From Gluconobacter wancherniae NBRC 103581 (GTDB taxonomy: Bacteria; Pseudomonadota; Alphaproteobacteria; Acetobacterales; Acetobacteraceae): a stretch of 64,000 bases of DNA. The translations under genes were made by a program, and so were the position numbers. Shown piece by piece: positions 17,224 through 26,406 of the stretch; the stretch's first letter is position 1, and each line of letters starts with the position of its first letter. The stretch spans positions 434,001-498,000 of the forward strand of contig NZ_BJUZ01000002.1 of the NCBI RefSeq assembly GCF_007988885.1, written 5' to 3'. The notes under the pieces were generated by a model. The model saw only the letters and a program-made list of their open reading frames with translations, did not search any database and was not told the origin of the DNA.

Positions 17224-19299
17224 ATGTTTGATTTTGATGAAAACAGTCTGGTCGAATGGAAAAAGAGAATAATAAAGCAGATATTTGTTTCAACAAATGC
17301 TGGTGTATCTCTCGAAATTGTCTCAACAGTTGAAGGTATAGATGCTGCTTCCAAAGAAGATTTGCTAGATATTTTTGGTAGAATTGCCAAAATCTCTTTG
17401 GATAATCTTTCGAGGGTCACCTCCGATGCAGACAAAATTCTTTGGGGAAAAATATTTTATGTTTGCACCCGTGAATTTGGAGTCGGATGGACAGAATTTT
17501 TACGGCTTCTGCCTCAATGTAATGCATCCAATACAGCTTTAAACTATCCGATTGAACTTCCTGAAAAATATAATGTGAGTGCTATCCCACCTCAGATTTT
17601 TCAATGCCGACCCGACAAGCCCAAATTCACCAGCGAAGTTTGTGAAAAAGTTACCTGGTATCAAAAGAATCCAGATTTTGCCTATCGTTGCCTGAACGAT
17701 GAGAGCGCGCTTACTTACCTGTCTGATAATCTTGGACCAAGATTTGTGGAGGCTTATCACCGTGTAGGATATCCTGCGGGTAGAGCCGATCTCATGGCGC
17801 TTTCTTTTCTCTATTGGGAAGGCGGAGTTTTTGCGGATGTCTTTTCCGCATGCCGTGCTTCGATCAGCAACCTGCTCGGCAGCAATAATGGTCTGGTGCT
17901 TTTCGTAAATGGTTCTCGAGTAGAAAAATTCTTTATTGCGGCAACTCCCCGTCATCCACATATCGAGCGTTTTCTTAAAAGGGTAATCAAGCTCACTGAA
18001 TATGGAATGAGGAATACTTCTCATGACAAATTCACAGATCATCTCGCGTTTACGCTTAGTATAATTGATGCGTATTGTGAAAATCCTGCATACTTCAAAG
18101 AAAATAAAATATCCTTTATTCAAAGAGAGACTTACGGGTGCTTCGTTGATTTCAATGGTCAAGACGAAGATCTGGCATCTCAGATAACAACCGATTATTT
18201 CAAGACTATTCCTATTTCTGGCCTTATCCCCAGAGAGGAGCGCCTTGACCTGTTTTCCTGTGCTGGGCCGAATACGGTTCTGGGGGCAGTGGAGGCCCAG
18301 ATACTTCCGGCGGGCATACCTCTTACAGTGGTAGGACATAATCCTCACCCTGATTGGAATGAGCGGCAGAAGCGCAATGCTATTTCACCGGCTGCTCATG
18401 TGTATGATCTGAATATGGTCGGGTTGAGTGGTCATTGTGGGCTATGGAAAGACGACACGTTTATTCAACTCGACAGCTATCTTTCGCATGTTGGCGAGAT
18501 GGAGAGCCGGAGTGGGCATTGGCGCCCACCGACGCGTTCTTCTATTACGCGCGTTGTTGATGAGCCTGTTATTCCCGCATTTAGTGCAGGATATGGCTGC
18601 TATGGTCATTACATCGTTGATGATCTCCCCCGGCTGGGATTGATCCGCAAGACGATTGGTGATGCGGAGTTCCGTAAACTCAAGATTATTATGCCCAGAA
18701 AGACGCCGCGTTGGGCTTTTGATCTTCTGGAGGTGTTCTTCGGAATAGATCAGAGCCGGATTGTCTTGTTTGATCATGAAAATGATTTGTGGATTCTTCG
18801 CCGTGCTGTCGTTTCTGAGTATATGCACAGGAACTATGTTTTTAATCCGTATATAAAAGAATTTTATCAGAGCTATGTTACTGAAGACATCGCTCCTACA
18901 CGGAAGATCTGCCTGAGCCGCAGAGCATGGGAGCCCGGGAAAAGCCACCAGCGTATTTTTGAGCAACAGGATTGGTTTGAGAACGAGGCGGAGCGCCGTG
19001 GTTTTGAAATCATCTCGCCTGAGAAGCTCTCCATTCCGGATCAGATTCGCCTTATGTGTGAGACGAAAGTCCAGATTGGTGAGCATGGTTCAGCCCAGCA
19101 TGCTTCTATCTACTCGAAATTTGGAATGACGGTTGGGACTGTGAACCCTCTGGGAGATGTTCAGATCAATCTTGGGCGTTTGTCTGGAAATAAGAACGTC
19201 ATTATTTACGAGACCGGCAACTATAAAGACGATAATCAGAATACGTTTTATCGTTGCGATCAGGGCGATCTTGTTAAATTCTTTGATGCTCTTGATTGA
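17224..19299 (+). CDS. Two-module glycosyltransferase (GT32-like + GT61-like)
   Basis: A 691-residue cytoplasmic protein with two apparent catalytic modules. Residues 1-105 are helical and unassigned. Residues about 118-300 resemble the DXD sugar-binding family GT32: IPPQIFQ, NPDFAYRCLND, then RADLMALSFLYWEGGVFADV. Where GT32 normally has a DxD, this has Asp205 followed by Val-Phe, so one metal ligand is missing. Residues about 450-690 resemble GT61/DUF563: GHYIVDDLPRLGL, KICLSRRAWEPGK and GEHGSAQHA near 619. It probably adds sugars to a surface polysaccharide, but the first module may be inactive. No other polysaccharide genes flank it. Codon use and base composition are AT-rich at the 5' end. 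Confidence 0.78.
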   Translation: MFDFDENSLVEWKKRIIKQIFVSTNAGVSLEIVSTVEGIDAASKEDLLDIFGRIAKISLDNLSRVTSDADKILWGKIFYVCTREFGVGWTEFLRLLPQCNASNTALNYPIELPEKYNVSAIPPQIFQCRPDKPKFTSEVCEKVTWYQKNPDFAYRCLNDESALTYLSDNLGPRFVEAYHRVGYPAGRADLMALSFLYWEGGVFADVFSACRASISNLLGSNNGLVLFVNGSRVEKFFIAATPRHPHIERFLKRVIKLTEYGMRNTSHDKFTDHLAFTLSIIDAYCENPAYFKENKISFIQRETYGCFVDFNGQDEDLASQITTDYFKTIPISGLIPREERLDLFSCAGPNTVLGAVEAQILPAGIPLTVVGHNPHPDWNERQKRNAISPAAHVYDLNMVGLSGHCGLWKDDTFIQLDSYLSHVGEMESRSGHWRPPTRSSITRVVDEPVIPAFSAGYGCYGHYIVDDLPRLGLIRKTIGDAEFRKLKIIMPRKTPRWAFDLLEVFFGIDQSRIVLFDHENDLWILRRAVVSEYMHRNYVFNPYIKEFYQSYVTEDIAPTRKICLSRRAWEPGKSHQRIFEQQDWFENEAERRGFEIISPEKLSIPDQIRLMCETKVQIGEHGSAQHASIYSKFGMTVGTVNPLGDVQINLGRLSGNKNVIIYETGNYKDDNQNTFYRCDQGDLVKFFDALD

Positions 19300-19305
19300 T
19301 AATAA

Positions 19306-19341
19306 AAATGGCACCTTCGTGAAGAAGGTGCCATTTCTGGG
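19306..19341. terminator. Bidirectional terminator between glycosyltransferase and dadA
   Basis: The perfect stem AAATGGCACCTTC / GAAGGTGCCATTT with loop GTGAA has A/T tracts on both sides and lies between two convergent genes. Confidence 0.9.
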
Positions 19342-19409
19342 TGGTGCTGTCTGACCTTATAATGTGCCCTGCTTACGCTCGCAGAAAGCTTGGACACATA
19401 GTGTTGTGA

Positions 19410-20666
19410 TCAGGACATGTAACGATCCAGCGACAGATCCAGAGACGGAATTGCTGTCTGACGGCCTGAAATGCGGTCGGCAATAATCTGGCCGGAACCG
19501 GCAGCCATCGTCCATCCAAGTGTGCCGTGACCTGTGTTGAGCCACAGGTTACCATAACGCGGCGCAGGTCCGACGATTGGGGTGCCATCAGGGGTACATG
19601 GACGGAGGCCTGTCCAGTAACGCGCCGAAGTAAGATCGCCACCGCCGTACATCTCGTTGAACGAGAGTTCGAGCGTTTCGCGGCGGTCAGGGCTAAGGCG
19701 CAGGCTGAAGCCTGTGAGTTCAGCCGTGCCGCCGATACGGATACGATCACCCAGACGTGTGATTGCGACCTTATAGGTCTCGTCGTTTACCGTGGAAGTG
19801 GGCGCGCGGCTTTCATCGGTGATGGGCATCGTGAGGGAGTATCCCTTCACCGGGTAGATCGGCAGACGAAGCTCCAGCGGTTTCATGAAGCGCGGGGAAT
19901 AGCTGCCCAGTGCCAGTACGTAAGCGTCGGCGGTAAGGCGTCCGGCGCTGGTGCGAACACCAAGGATTGAGTCACTGGCGGCATCCAGCCCCTCGATCCG
20001 CGTGCTCAGGCGGAATTTGACACCTTTCTGCTCTGCCATTGCAGCCAGGCGGCGTGTGAAGAGGTGTGCGTCTCCGGTCTGATCACCTGGTAGGCGGAGG
20101 CCGCCCTTGAGGATGCCACGGGCATGTGCAAGGCCCGGCTCAAAACCGATGATCTCGTCCGGGTTCAGAAGCTGGTGTTCAATGCCGCTTTCCGCAAGTA
20201 GGCGCATGTCCTCTGCTGCGTGTTCGATCTGGCTGTCTGTGCGGAAGAGCTGGATAAGACCCTTCTGATCTCCGTCATAGGTAATGCCGGTTTCGGCACG
20301 CAGGGTATCCAAACGCTCGCGCGCATATTCTGCAATACGAAGCATCCGGCTTTTATTCACGTCGTATGCGTGTTCGGTGCAGTTTGCCAGCAATTCGCCC
20401 ATGAACCGGAACATCGCGGGATCGAAACGTGCGCGAACAACCAGCGGGCTGTGCTTGCCCAGCATCCAGCGCGCCGCTTTCAGCGGAAGGCCAGGCATCG
20501 CCCAAGGGGTGGAATAGCCCGGAGAGACCTGTCCCGCATTTGCAAACGAGGTTTCCAGACCTACGCCTGGCTGCCGGTCGATGACTTCGACCTCGTGGCC
20601 TTCCTGTGCAAGATACCACGCGGTCGTGACGCCGATCACGCCGGCTCCCATGACGATGATCTTCAT
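19410..20666 (-). CDS. dadA: D-amino acid dehydrogenase
   Basis: A 418-residue FAD-dependent oxidoreductase that deaminates D-amino acids (typically D-alanine) to keto acids, passing electrons to the respiratory chain at the inner membrane. The N-terminal dinucleotide-binding motif is VMGAGVIGVTTAWYLAQEG, followed by the DadA signature ETSFANAGQVSPGYSTPWAMPG. The C-terminal FAD-closing segment GNLWLNTGHGTLGWTMAAGSG is present. Length is typical. A GGAGAG/AGGA pair lies just before the ATG. No alanine racemase (dadX) gene is adjacent. It is probably monocistronic and ends at the shared terminator. Confidence 0.93.
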   Translation of the reverse strand: MKIIVMGAGVIGVTTAWYLAQEGHEVEVIDRQPGVGLETSFANAGQVSPGYSTPWAMPGLPLKAARWMLGKHSPLVVRARFDPAMFRFMGELLANCTEHAYDVNKSRMLRIAEYARERLDTLRAETGITYDGDQKGLIQLFRTDSQIEHAAEDMRLLAESGIEHQLLNPDEIIGFEPGLAHARGILKGGLRLPGDQTGDAHLFTRRLAAMAEQKGVKFRLSTRIEGLDAASDSILGVRTSAGRLTADAYVLALGSYSPRFMKPLELRLPIYPVKGYSLTMPITDESRAPTSTVNDETYKVAITRLGDRIRIGGTAELTGFSLRLSPDRRETLELSFNEMYGGGDLTSARYWTGLRPCTPDGTPIVGPAPRYGNLWLNTGHGTLGWTMAAGSGQIIADRISGRQTAIPSLDLSLDRYMS

Positions 20667-20759
20667 TCTGTCCTGTCTCTCCGTGGCGAAAGTCTCAAAT
20701 CATATCAGCGGAGATCATCAGCACCGGCATCGTTGCATGTCCACCCCCGAGTGAAAGAT

Positions 20760-21782
20760 TTAGCCGGGAACGCCTTTGCTGGTGGAATATTCGAAATGAA
20801 GTGCTGTCTCGGGATGAACGATGCCATGGATGGCGTGTGCTGCCATGGCGGCTTCCGAAAAGCCCTGCAGGATCAGTTTGAGCTTGCCCGGATATGTTGC
20901 GACATCACCAATTGCGAAAATTCCCGGCGTGCTGGATTCCAGTGTTGCTGGTGTGACCGGCACGGTATTGCGGTGCGTATCCAGGCCCCAGAGCGCAATT
21001 GGCCCGAGGTCTGTGGAAAGACCATAAAATGGGAGCAGCGTATCGGCTTCAAGGTGGCGGGATTCACCTTCCAGCGTTGTGACTTCAACTGTGGAAAGTA
21101 CGCCATCAGCGCCGTGCAGGGCGTGGAGCTGATAGGGGACGACCTTTTCGATCTTGCCTGCCTGAACCTGTTCTTCGATGCGGGAGAGGGTTTCCGGGGC
21201 ACCACGGAAGCGATCTCGACGATGCAGAAGGTAGATTTTGCTGGCGACCTCCGAAAGTGAAAGTGCCCAGTCCAGTGCCGAATCGCCACCGCCCGCAACG
21301 ACGATGCTCTTGCCTGTGAAGTCCGCACGCTTCTTGACGTAATACTGGACGGCGCCTGTGCTCTCGTAGGATTCCAGTCCTTCCAGAGGTGGGCGGTTTG
21401 GTCCGAAAGCGCCTGCGCCAGCAGCGATGATGACGGCCTTGGCGTTCACAGTATCACCACGCGCTGTGGTGAGGGTGAAGTCGCCGCGATGGCCTGTCAG
21501 TGTTTCGACGCGTGATCCAAGAAGGCGAGGCACATCGAAGGGAGCGATTTGCGCTTCGAGTGCGTCGATCAGGGCGCCGCCCTCGATCGAGGGGTGTGCC
21601 GGGATGTCGTATATCGGCTTTTCCGGATACAGCGCCGCGCACTGACCGCCCACGCTGTCGAGTGCGTCGATCAGGACGCATCCCAGCTTGAGCATGCCAC
21701 ATTCGAACGCAGCGAAGAGGGCTGTAGGACCGGCGCCAACGATGGCGACGTCGGTGGTGAGGGCGGTAGGAGCAGTCGTCAT
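20760..21782 (-). CDS. Ferredoxin--NADP(+) reductase, thioredoxin-reductase-like
   Basis: A 340-residue flavoprotein. FAD motif VAIVGAGPTALFAAFECG is at residues 13-30, with DSVGGQCAALYPEKPIYDIPA after it; NADP motif VVAGGGDSALDWALSL is near 165, and the C-terminal FAD segment GIFAIGDVATYPGKLKLILQGF is complete. There is no CxxC redox pair, which separates it from true thioredoxin reductase and fits the YumC-type ferredoxin/flavodoxin reductase group found in alphaproteobacteria. It supplies or accepts electrons between NADPH and ferredoxin in the cytoplasm. It lies divergent from the glycosyltransferase-TsaE gene with only 50 nt between them. Confidence 0.9.
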   Translation of the reverse strand: MTTAPTALTTDVAIVGAGPTALFAAFECGMLKLGCVLIDALDSVGGQCAALYPEKPIYDIPAHPSIEGGALIDALEAQIAPFDVPRLLGSRVETLTGHRGDFTLTTARGDTVNAKAVIIAAGAGAFGPNRPPLEGLESYESTGAVQYYVKKRADFTGKSIVVAGGGDSALDWALSLSEVASKIYLLHRRDRFRGAPETLSRIEEQVQAGKIEKVVPYQLHALHGADGVLSTVEVTTLEGESRHLEADTLLPFYGLSTDLGPIALWGLDTHRNTVPVTPATLESSTPGIFAIGDVATYPGKLKLILQGFSEAAMAAHAIHGIVHPETALHFEYSTSKGVPG

Positions 21783-21832
21783 AGGGCGAATCTCATAGGC
21801 GTTTTGTTTCGGATAGGGTAGGTCTTCCGGCC

Positions 21833-23368
21833 ATGAGGTATGAGTTTGTCATCCAGCACATCAATGCGCTGGGCGGGACTGAACGTTCGGCTTGCGCCGT
21901 CATGAATGGTCTGGCGAAGACTGGTGCTTCCGTGGGGCTCGTGGAGCTCTTTTCCCGAGGACCATCGGCATTTGCTCTTGAGCCGTCGATCAGCGTTGCT
22001 TCGCTGTTTTCAAATCACGTCAAAATCTTCAATTCCTGGTTTAGAATTGTCTGGAAGCTTGCGCGCCATCTGAAGCGGGTGGGGGCGGATGTTCTGGTGA
22101 TCGTCGAGGCAACGCACGCTTTATATGGTGTTGCCGCAGCGCGGTTGGCTGGCGTGCGCTGTGTGATGTGGGAGCACTTCAATTTCAATGTGACGCTTGG
22201 TCGTCGCAAGCGTGTCTGGGGGCGGCAGATCGCAGCACGCTGGGCCGATGACATTGTTGTTCTGACGCAGCTCGATGTTGCTTTATGGAAAGCTGGCACC
22301 AGAGTGCGGGCTCATCTTACGGCCATTCCCAATATTGCTCCGCCAGTTCCAGAAAATACGTTTGATATGCGAGAGAACATTGTTCTCGCGGCAGGGCGCC
22401 TGATGGAGCAGAAGGGCTATGACCTGTTGCTTGAGGCTTGGGCGATCGTGATGCGTGACGCGCGTTCAAAAGGCTGGAGCCTGCTGATACGCGGTGATGG
22501 TGATGATCGTGGAGCTCTGCAGCTTCAGGCGCAAGCTCTGGAAAATATTACGATTGCACCCGCGACGGGGGGGATTGTTTCGGATTACCGCCGTGCGGGG
22601 GTATTCGTCTGTTCGTCTCGCTATGAAGGGCTGCCGATGGTGCTTCTGGAAGCATCGGCCTACGGGTTGCCAATCGTGTCTTTCGACTGTGAAACGGGGC
22701 CAGCAGAAATTATTGTGCAGGGGGTGTCGGGCCTTCTGGTTCCGCCTCTGGATGTTAAGGCTCTGGCGGATGGGCTTCTCTCTCTCATGTCGGATTCGGA
22801 ACGCCGTGGAAGGATGGCGGAGGCCGCCCGTCTGCGTGCGCTGGATTTTCAGTCTGACCCGGTTATCGCACGTTGGGAACGCTTGCTGGATAAGGCCGGG
22901 AGCGCCACATTGGGGGGCATGCGAACCTTCCTGAACAGCCAGTCCGCCACTGAACACCTCGCCGCACGCATTGCTGAGCGGGTTTTGCCTGGAGACTGTA
23001 TTGCGCTTTCCGGCGGTCTGGGCGCTGGGAAGAGTACTTTTGCCCGAGCATTTCTCAGACATCTGTCATCTGATCCCTTGCTGGAGGTTCCCAGCCCGAG
23101 CTTCGCGCTGGTGCAACCCTACGACACGCCCAAAGGCGCAGTATTTCATTATGATCTGTGGCGTTTGGATGGCCCGGATGCATTATATGAGCTCGCGTGG
23201 GATGATGCCTGTGAGGGTATTATGCTGGTGGAGTGGCCCGAGCGTGCAGAAGATCATCTTCCTGAATGCGCCCTGCACGTCACCCTGATGCCGGGAAATA
23301 CCGAAGACGCGCGCGTAGTGGAGCTCACCGGGTGGACTGAAGCCCGGATGGCGGGAATGTTCTCGTGA
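21833..23368 (+). CDS. In-frame fusion of GT4 glycosyltransferase and TsaE ATPase
   Basis: A single 511-codon frame encodes two unrelated domains. Residues 1-355 are a GT-B glycosyltransferase of family GT4: INALGGTERSA at the start, and SRYEGLPMVLLEASAYG with the EX7E pair Glu265/Glu273. Residues 363-511 are a full TsaE, the ATPase of the tRNA threonylcarbamoyladenosine (t6A37) complex: Walker A GGLGAGKST (394-402), SPSFALVQPY, HYDLWRL and EWPER. Met363 (codon at 22919) falls just where free-standing TsaE begins and the C-terminal part has the usual TsaE length, but no well-spaced ribosome site precedes it. So TsaE may be made as a fusion, by internal start, or both. The stop overlaps the addB GTG start (GTGA). 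Confidence 0.88.
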   Translation: MRYEFVIQHINALGGTERSACAVMNGLAKTGASVGLVELFSRGPSAFALEPSISVASLFSNHVKIFNSWFRIVWKLARHLKRVGADVLVIVEATHALYGVAAARLAGVRCVMWEHFNFNVTLGRRKRVWGRQIAARWADDIVVLTQLDVALWKAGTRVRAHLTAIPNIAPPVPENTFDMRENIVLAAGRLMEQKGYDLLLEAWAIVMRDARSKGWSLLIRGDGDDRGALQLQAQALENITIAPATGGIVSDYRRAGVFVCSSRYEGLPMVLLEASAYGLPIVSFDCETGPAEIIVQGVSGLLVPPLDVKALADGLLSLMSDSERRGRMAEAARLRALDFQSDPVIARWERLLDKAGSATLGGMRTFLNSQSATEHLAARIAERVLPGDCIALSGGLGAGKSTFARAFLRHLSSDPLLEVPSPSFALVQPYDTPKGAVFHYDLWRLDGPDALYELAWDDACEGIMLVEWPERAEDHLPECALHVTLMPGNTEDARVVELTGWTEARMAGMFS

Positions 23369-26300
23369 ATATTATTACGATCCCCGCGTCAGAGCCTTTT
23401 CTGGACCGCGTGGCCACTGAGTGGCTCTCGCGGGATCCTGCAGGACAGACAGATGGTCCCGGCCTTGTTCTGGTGCCGAGCCGACGTGCCGGTCGTGCGC
23501 TGATGGAAGCATTCTTGCGTGCTCTGGATGAAAAGGCGGCATTGCTTCCGCGGATCGTTGCGATCAATGATGTGGACGAAGATGCGCTGGCGTCTATCGG
23601 AATTGATGTCGAACTTCCCCCGGCAGTAGAGCCTCAGCGGCGCCTGGCGGTCTTGTCCATGCTCATCCTCAAGGCTCCTATTCTGCGGGCGGGGGCTGGG
23701 GATGATGTGAAGAGCATCGACAGGGCGTGGCCGTTGGCAAAGGCCCTTGCCGAACTGATGGATGAAGCGGAACGCAGTGGGGTCGATCTGGCACAACGTT
23801 TGCCGGAGGCTGTGGAGGAGCGTTTTTCTGAACACTGGCAACAGACGCTGAAATTTCTGGAAATTGTGACATCTGTCTGGCCGCAATGGCTGGCGGAGGA
23901 AGGGCTGTCCAACCCGGTGGCACGCCAGATTGCGCGTTTGAAAGCGCAGGCGCAGGGCTGGATGGAACGGCCGCCTGCCACGCCGGTCTGGGCTGTGGGC
24001 TTTGCGGATGGTTCGGCCGCTGTTTCAGATGTTCTCGCTGCTGTGGCGCGCCTTCCGATGGGGCTGGTTGCGCTTCCAGGGGTGGATATGGAGCTTTCGG
24101 ATGCGCTTTGGGCAACTCTTCCAGACGCGCATCCACAAGCGGGACTGAAAGAAATTCTCGATGATCTGGGCGCATCAAGAGAAGTGCTCGAAGTTTGGCG
24201 CTGTGACCGGGATTTAGGGCGGGAACGCCTTATGCGCGATGTTTTACTGCCTGAAGGTGGCATTTCTGCCTGGGGGGAGGATCTGAGCGAGCGTGAGATT
24301 TCCCGCCTGTCGCTTCTCCCCGCAGAAGATCAGCAGCAGGAAGCGCAGGCAATTGCTCTGGCACTGCGGGACGTGGTGTCCATACCGGGGCGGACCTGCG
24401 CACTGATTACGCCGGATCGCAGTCTTGCGCAGCGCGTTGCGACAGAGCTTTTGCGATTTGGAATTTACGCGGATGACAGTGCGGGCGAAGCACTCTCACA
24501 GACACCTGCGGCCGTATTCCTGAGATTGATAGCGTCGGCAGCAGCGGCGGAGCTTTCGCCGGTTGCGCTTTTGTCCGTACTCAAACATCCGCTGGCGGCG
24601 TTGGGGATGACGCCTGGGAACTGCCGCGCGAGTGCGCGTCTGCTGGAGCGTCTGCTTCTGCGTGGACCTGCACCTGCGCCCGGCATCGCTGGATTACGAA
24701 GCGCCCTTGAGGAGCTTTCCCGGAAGAATGAACCGGCTGATCGGGGCGCAACGGCAGATGCACCCGATCAGCCGGAAGGACTGGAAGTCTTCATCAACCG
24801 GATTGAAGCCTGTTTTGCGCCCTTGCTGTCACTGGAAGGTCTGGTTCCGTTGCCGGAACTCCTGGAGGCATTGGTTAATGTTGCTGAAAAACTGGCCACG
24901 ACAGCTTCGGAAGAAGATCAGGATTTATTGCAAGAAGAGCGGGATCGTCCTGGTGGGCGCCTATGGCTTGGTGAAGATGGTGCCGCGCTTTCGAGGCATC
25001 TCGCCTCATTGATTGTGCATACCGGTATTCTGCCATCGCAATCGATGGCTCATTTGGATGCATTTTTGAACACGTCGATGGCCGGGCAGATGCTAACGGG
25101 CCTTCGTGGGCATAAAGGAGGCGTGGAGCTTGCGCATCCCCGGCTTTCGATTCTGGGCGTTCTGGAAGCTCGGCTTCTGGCGTTTGATCTGGTCGTCCTT
25201 GGAGGGTTGAACGAAGCAGTGTGGCCGCCAGCAACGGATCCTGGCCCCTGGTTGAGCCGCCCAATGCGGACCCGTGTGGGCTTGCCTTCCCCCGAGCGCC
25301 AGATCGGTGCGAGTGCCCATGATTTTGTTTCATCAGCACTGACTGCGGGGGAGGTCGTGTTTTCCAACGCTGCCAGGCGTGAGGGTGCGCCGGGTGTGCC
25401 TGCGCGCTGGATGGTTCGTCTGGCTGCGTTTCTGGAAGGGCGGGGGCAGCACCTGCCAGTGCATCCCGCTCTCGAATGGCAGAAACGTCTGGACCAGCCT
25501 TTGGGTGGGGCGTCACCCGTACCTCCGCCAGAACCAAGGCCACCGCTGGCTCTGCGTCCGCGTCGTCTGAGTATTACCGAGATCGATAAGTGGAAGCAGG
25601 ATCCTTATGAGATCTATGCACGCCATATTCTGCGCCTGAAGGTTTTACCTCCGCTTGAGGAAGGCGCGGAGCATGCTGATTTCGGCATGGTTGTGCACGA
25701 TGCGCTGGATGAAATGTTCAAGCGCTTTCCAGAAAGTTGGCCGGAAAATGCCCCAGTTATTCTGCGCCACAGCTTCGCGGATGCATTAGCGAAAGCAAAA
25801 ATGCGACCGGCTCTTGTCGCATGGTGGAGCCCACGGCTCATGCGGATTGCCGACTGGGTTGTAAGCATGGAGGGTGAGCGCCGGGAGCAGGGCACTGCTC
25901 GCTATTGCCACACTGAAGTCACGGCGTCTTTTGAGCTGAATGTCCCTGCGGGGCCATTTCGGATCAGAGGACGGGCCGACCGGATTGATATTGATGACGA
26001 CGGTAAGGCTACCATCTTTGACTACAAAACCGGGCAGCCACCCACGGGGGCGGATGTCGAGCGGGGATGGTCTGCGCAGTTGGTCATCGAGGCGGCGCTT
26101 CTGGCTGTTGGTGCGTTTGAAGATATGCCGGTCGCCGAGACGCGGGCCATGTTGTACTGGCACCTTACGGGCGGACGTGATCCGGGGAGGGAGCAGGAAG
26201 TCCCGAGCAGCCGCTCCAAAACCGATGCCGCTACCCTGATCGGAGAGGCGCTGGAGCGTTTGCGGCAGCTCGTCGAGGATTATGATGATCCTGAGAGGCC

Positions 26301-26406
26301 ATATCGGTCCCAGCCGTGGGCGGGGCGTGTTCCGAGATTTGCCGACTATGCCCAGCTTGCGCGTGTCGAGGAATGGCGGGCTGCCTATTCGGAGGACGGG
26401 GAATGA
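23365..26406 (+). CDS. addB: Double-strand break repair protein AddB
   Basis: A 1013-residue subunit of the AddAB helicase-nuclease, which resects double-strand DNA ends for RecA-dependent repair. It has the alphaproteobacterial AddB layout: a degenerate N-terminal helicase-like region beginning DGPGLVLVPSRRAGRALMEAF, and a C-terminal PD-(D/E)XK nuclease with FGMVVHDALDEMF near residue 774 and IDIDDDGKATIFDYKTG near 875, in which the Asp and the D-x-K metal/catalytic residues are intact. It begins with GTG overlapping the TsaE stop, and its own stop overlaps the addA start (ATGA), so the genes are translationally coupled. Confidence 0.93.
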   Translation: MNIITIPASEPFLDRVATEWLSRDPAGQTDGPGLVLVPSRRAGRALMEAFLRALDEKAALLPRIVAINDVDEDALASIGIDVELPPAVEPQRRLAVLSMLILKAPILRAGAGDDVKSIDRAWPLAKALAELMDEAERSGVDLAQRLPEAVEERFSEHWQQTLKFLEIVTSVWPQWLAEEGLSNPVARQIARLKAQAQGWMERPPATPVWAVGFADGSAAVSDVLAAVARLPMGLVALPGVDMELSDALWATLPDAHPQAGLKEILDDLGASREVLEVWRCDRDLGRERLMRDVLLPEGGISAWGEDLSEREISRLSLLPAEDQQQEAQAIALALRDVVSIPGRTCALITPDRSLAQRVATELLRFGIYADDSAGEALSQTPAAVFLRLIASAAAAELSPVALLSVLKHPLAALGMTPGNCRASARLLERLLLRGPAPAPGIAGLRSALEELSRKNEPADRGATADAPDQPEGLEVFINRIEACFAPLLSLEGLVPLPELLEALVNVAEKLATTASEEDQDLLQEERDRPGGRLWLGEDGAALSRHLASLIVHTGILPSQSMAHLDAFLNTSMAGQMLTGLRGHKGGVELAHPRLSILGVLEARLLAFDLVVLGGLNEAVWPPATDPGPWLSRPMRTRVGLPSPERQIGASAHDFVSSALTAGEVVFSNAARREGAPGVPARWMVRLAAFLEGRGQHLPVHPALEWQKRLDQPLGGASPVPPPEPRPPLALRPRRLSITEIDKWKQDPYEIYARHILRLKVLPPLEEGAEHADFGMVVHDALDEMFKRFPESWPENAPVILRHSFADALAKAKMRPALVAWWSPRLMRIADWVVSMEGERREQGTARYCHTEVTASFELNVPAGPFRIRGRADRIDIDDDGKATIFDYKTGQPPTGADVERGWSAQLVIEAALLAVGAFEDMPVAETRAMLYWHLTGGRDPGREQEVPSSRSKTDAATLIGEALERLRQLVEDYDDPERPYRSQPWAGRVPRFADYAQLARVEEWRAAYSEDGE

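Noticed and set aside
20220-21260. 346-codon frame antisense to dadA and the ferredoxin reductase
   Set aside because: It lies opposite two well-conserved genes and has Cys/Arg-rich composition typical of antisense frames in GC-rich DNA.
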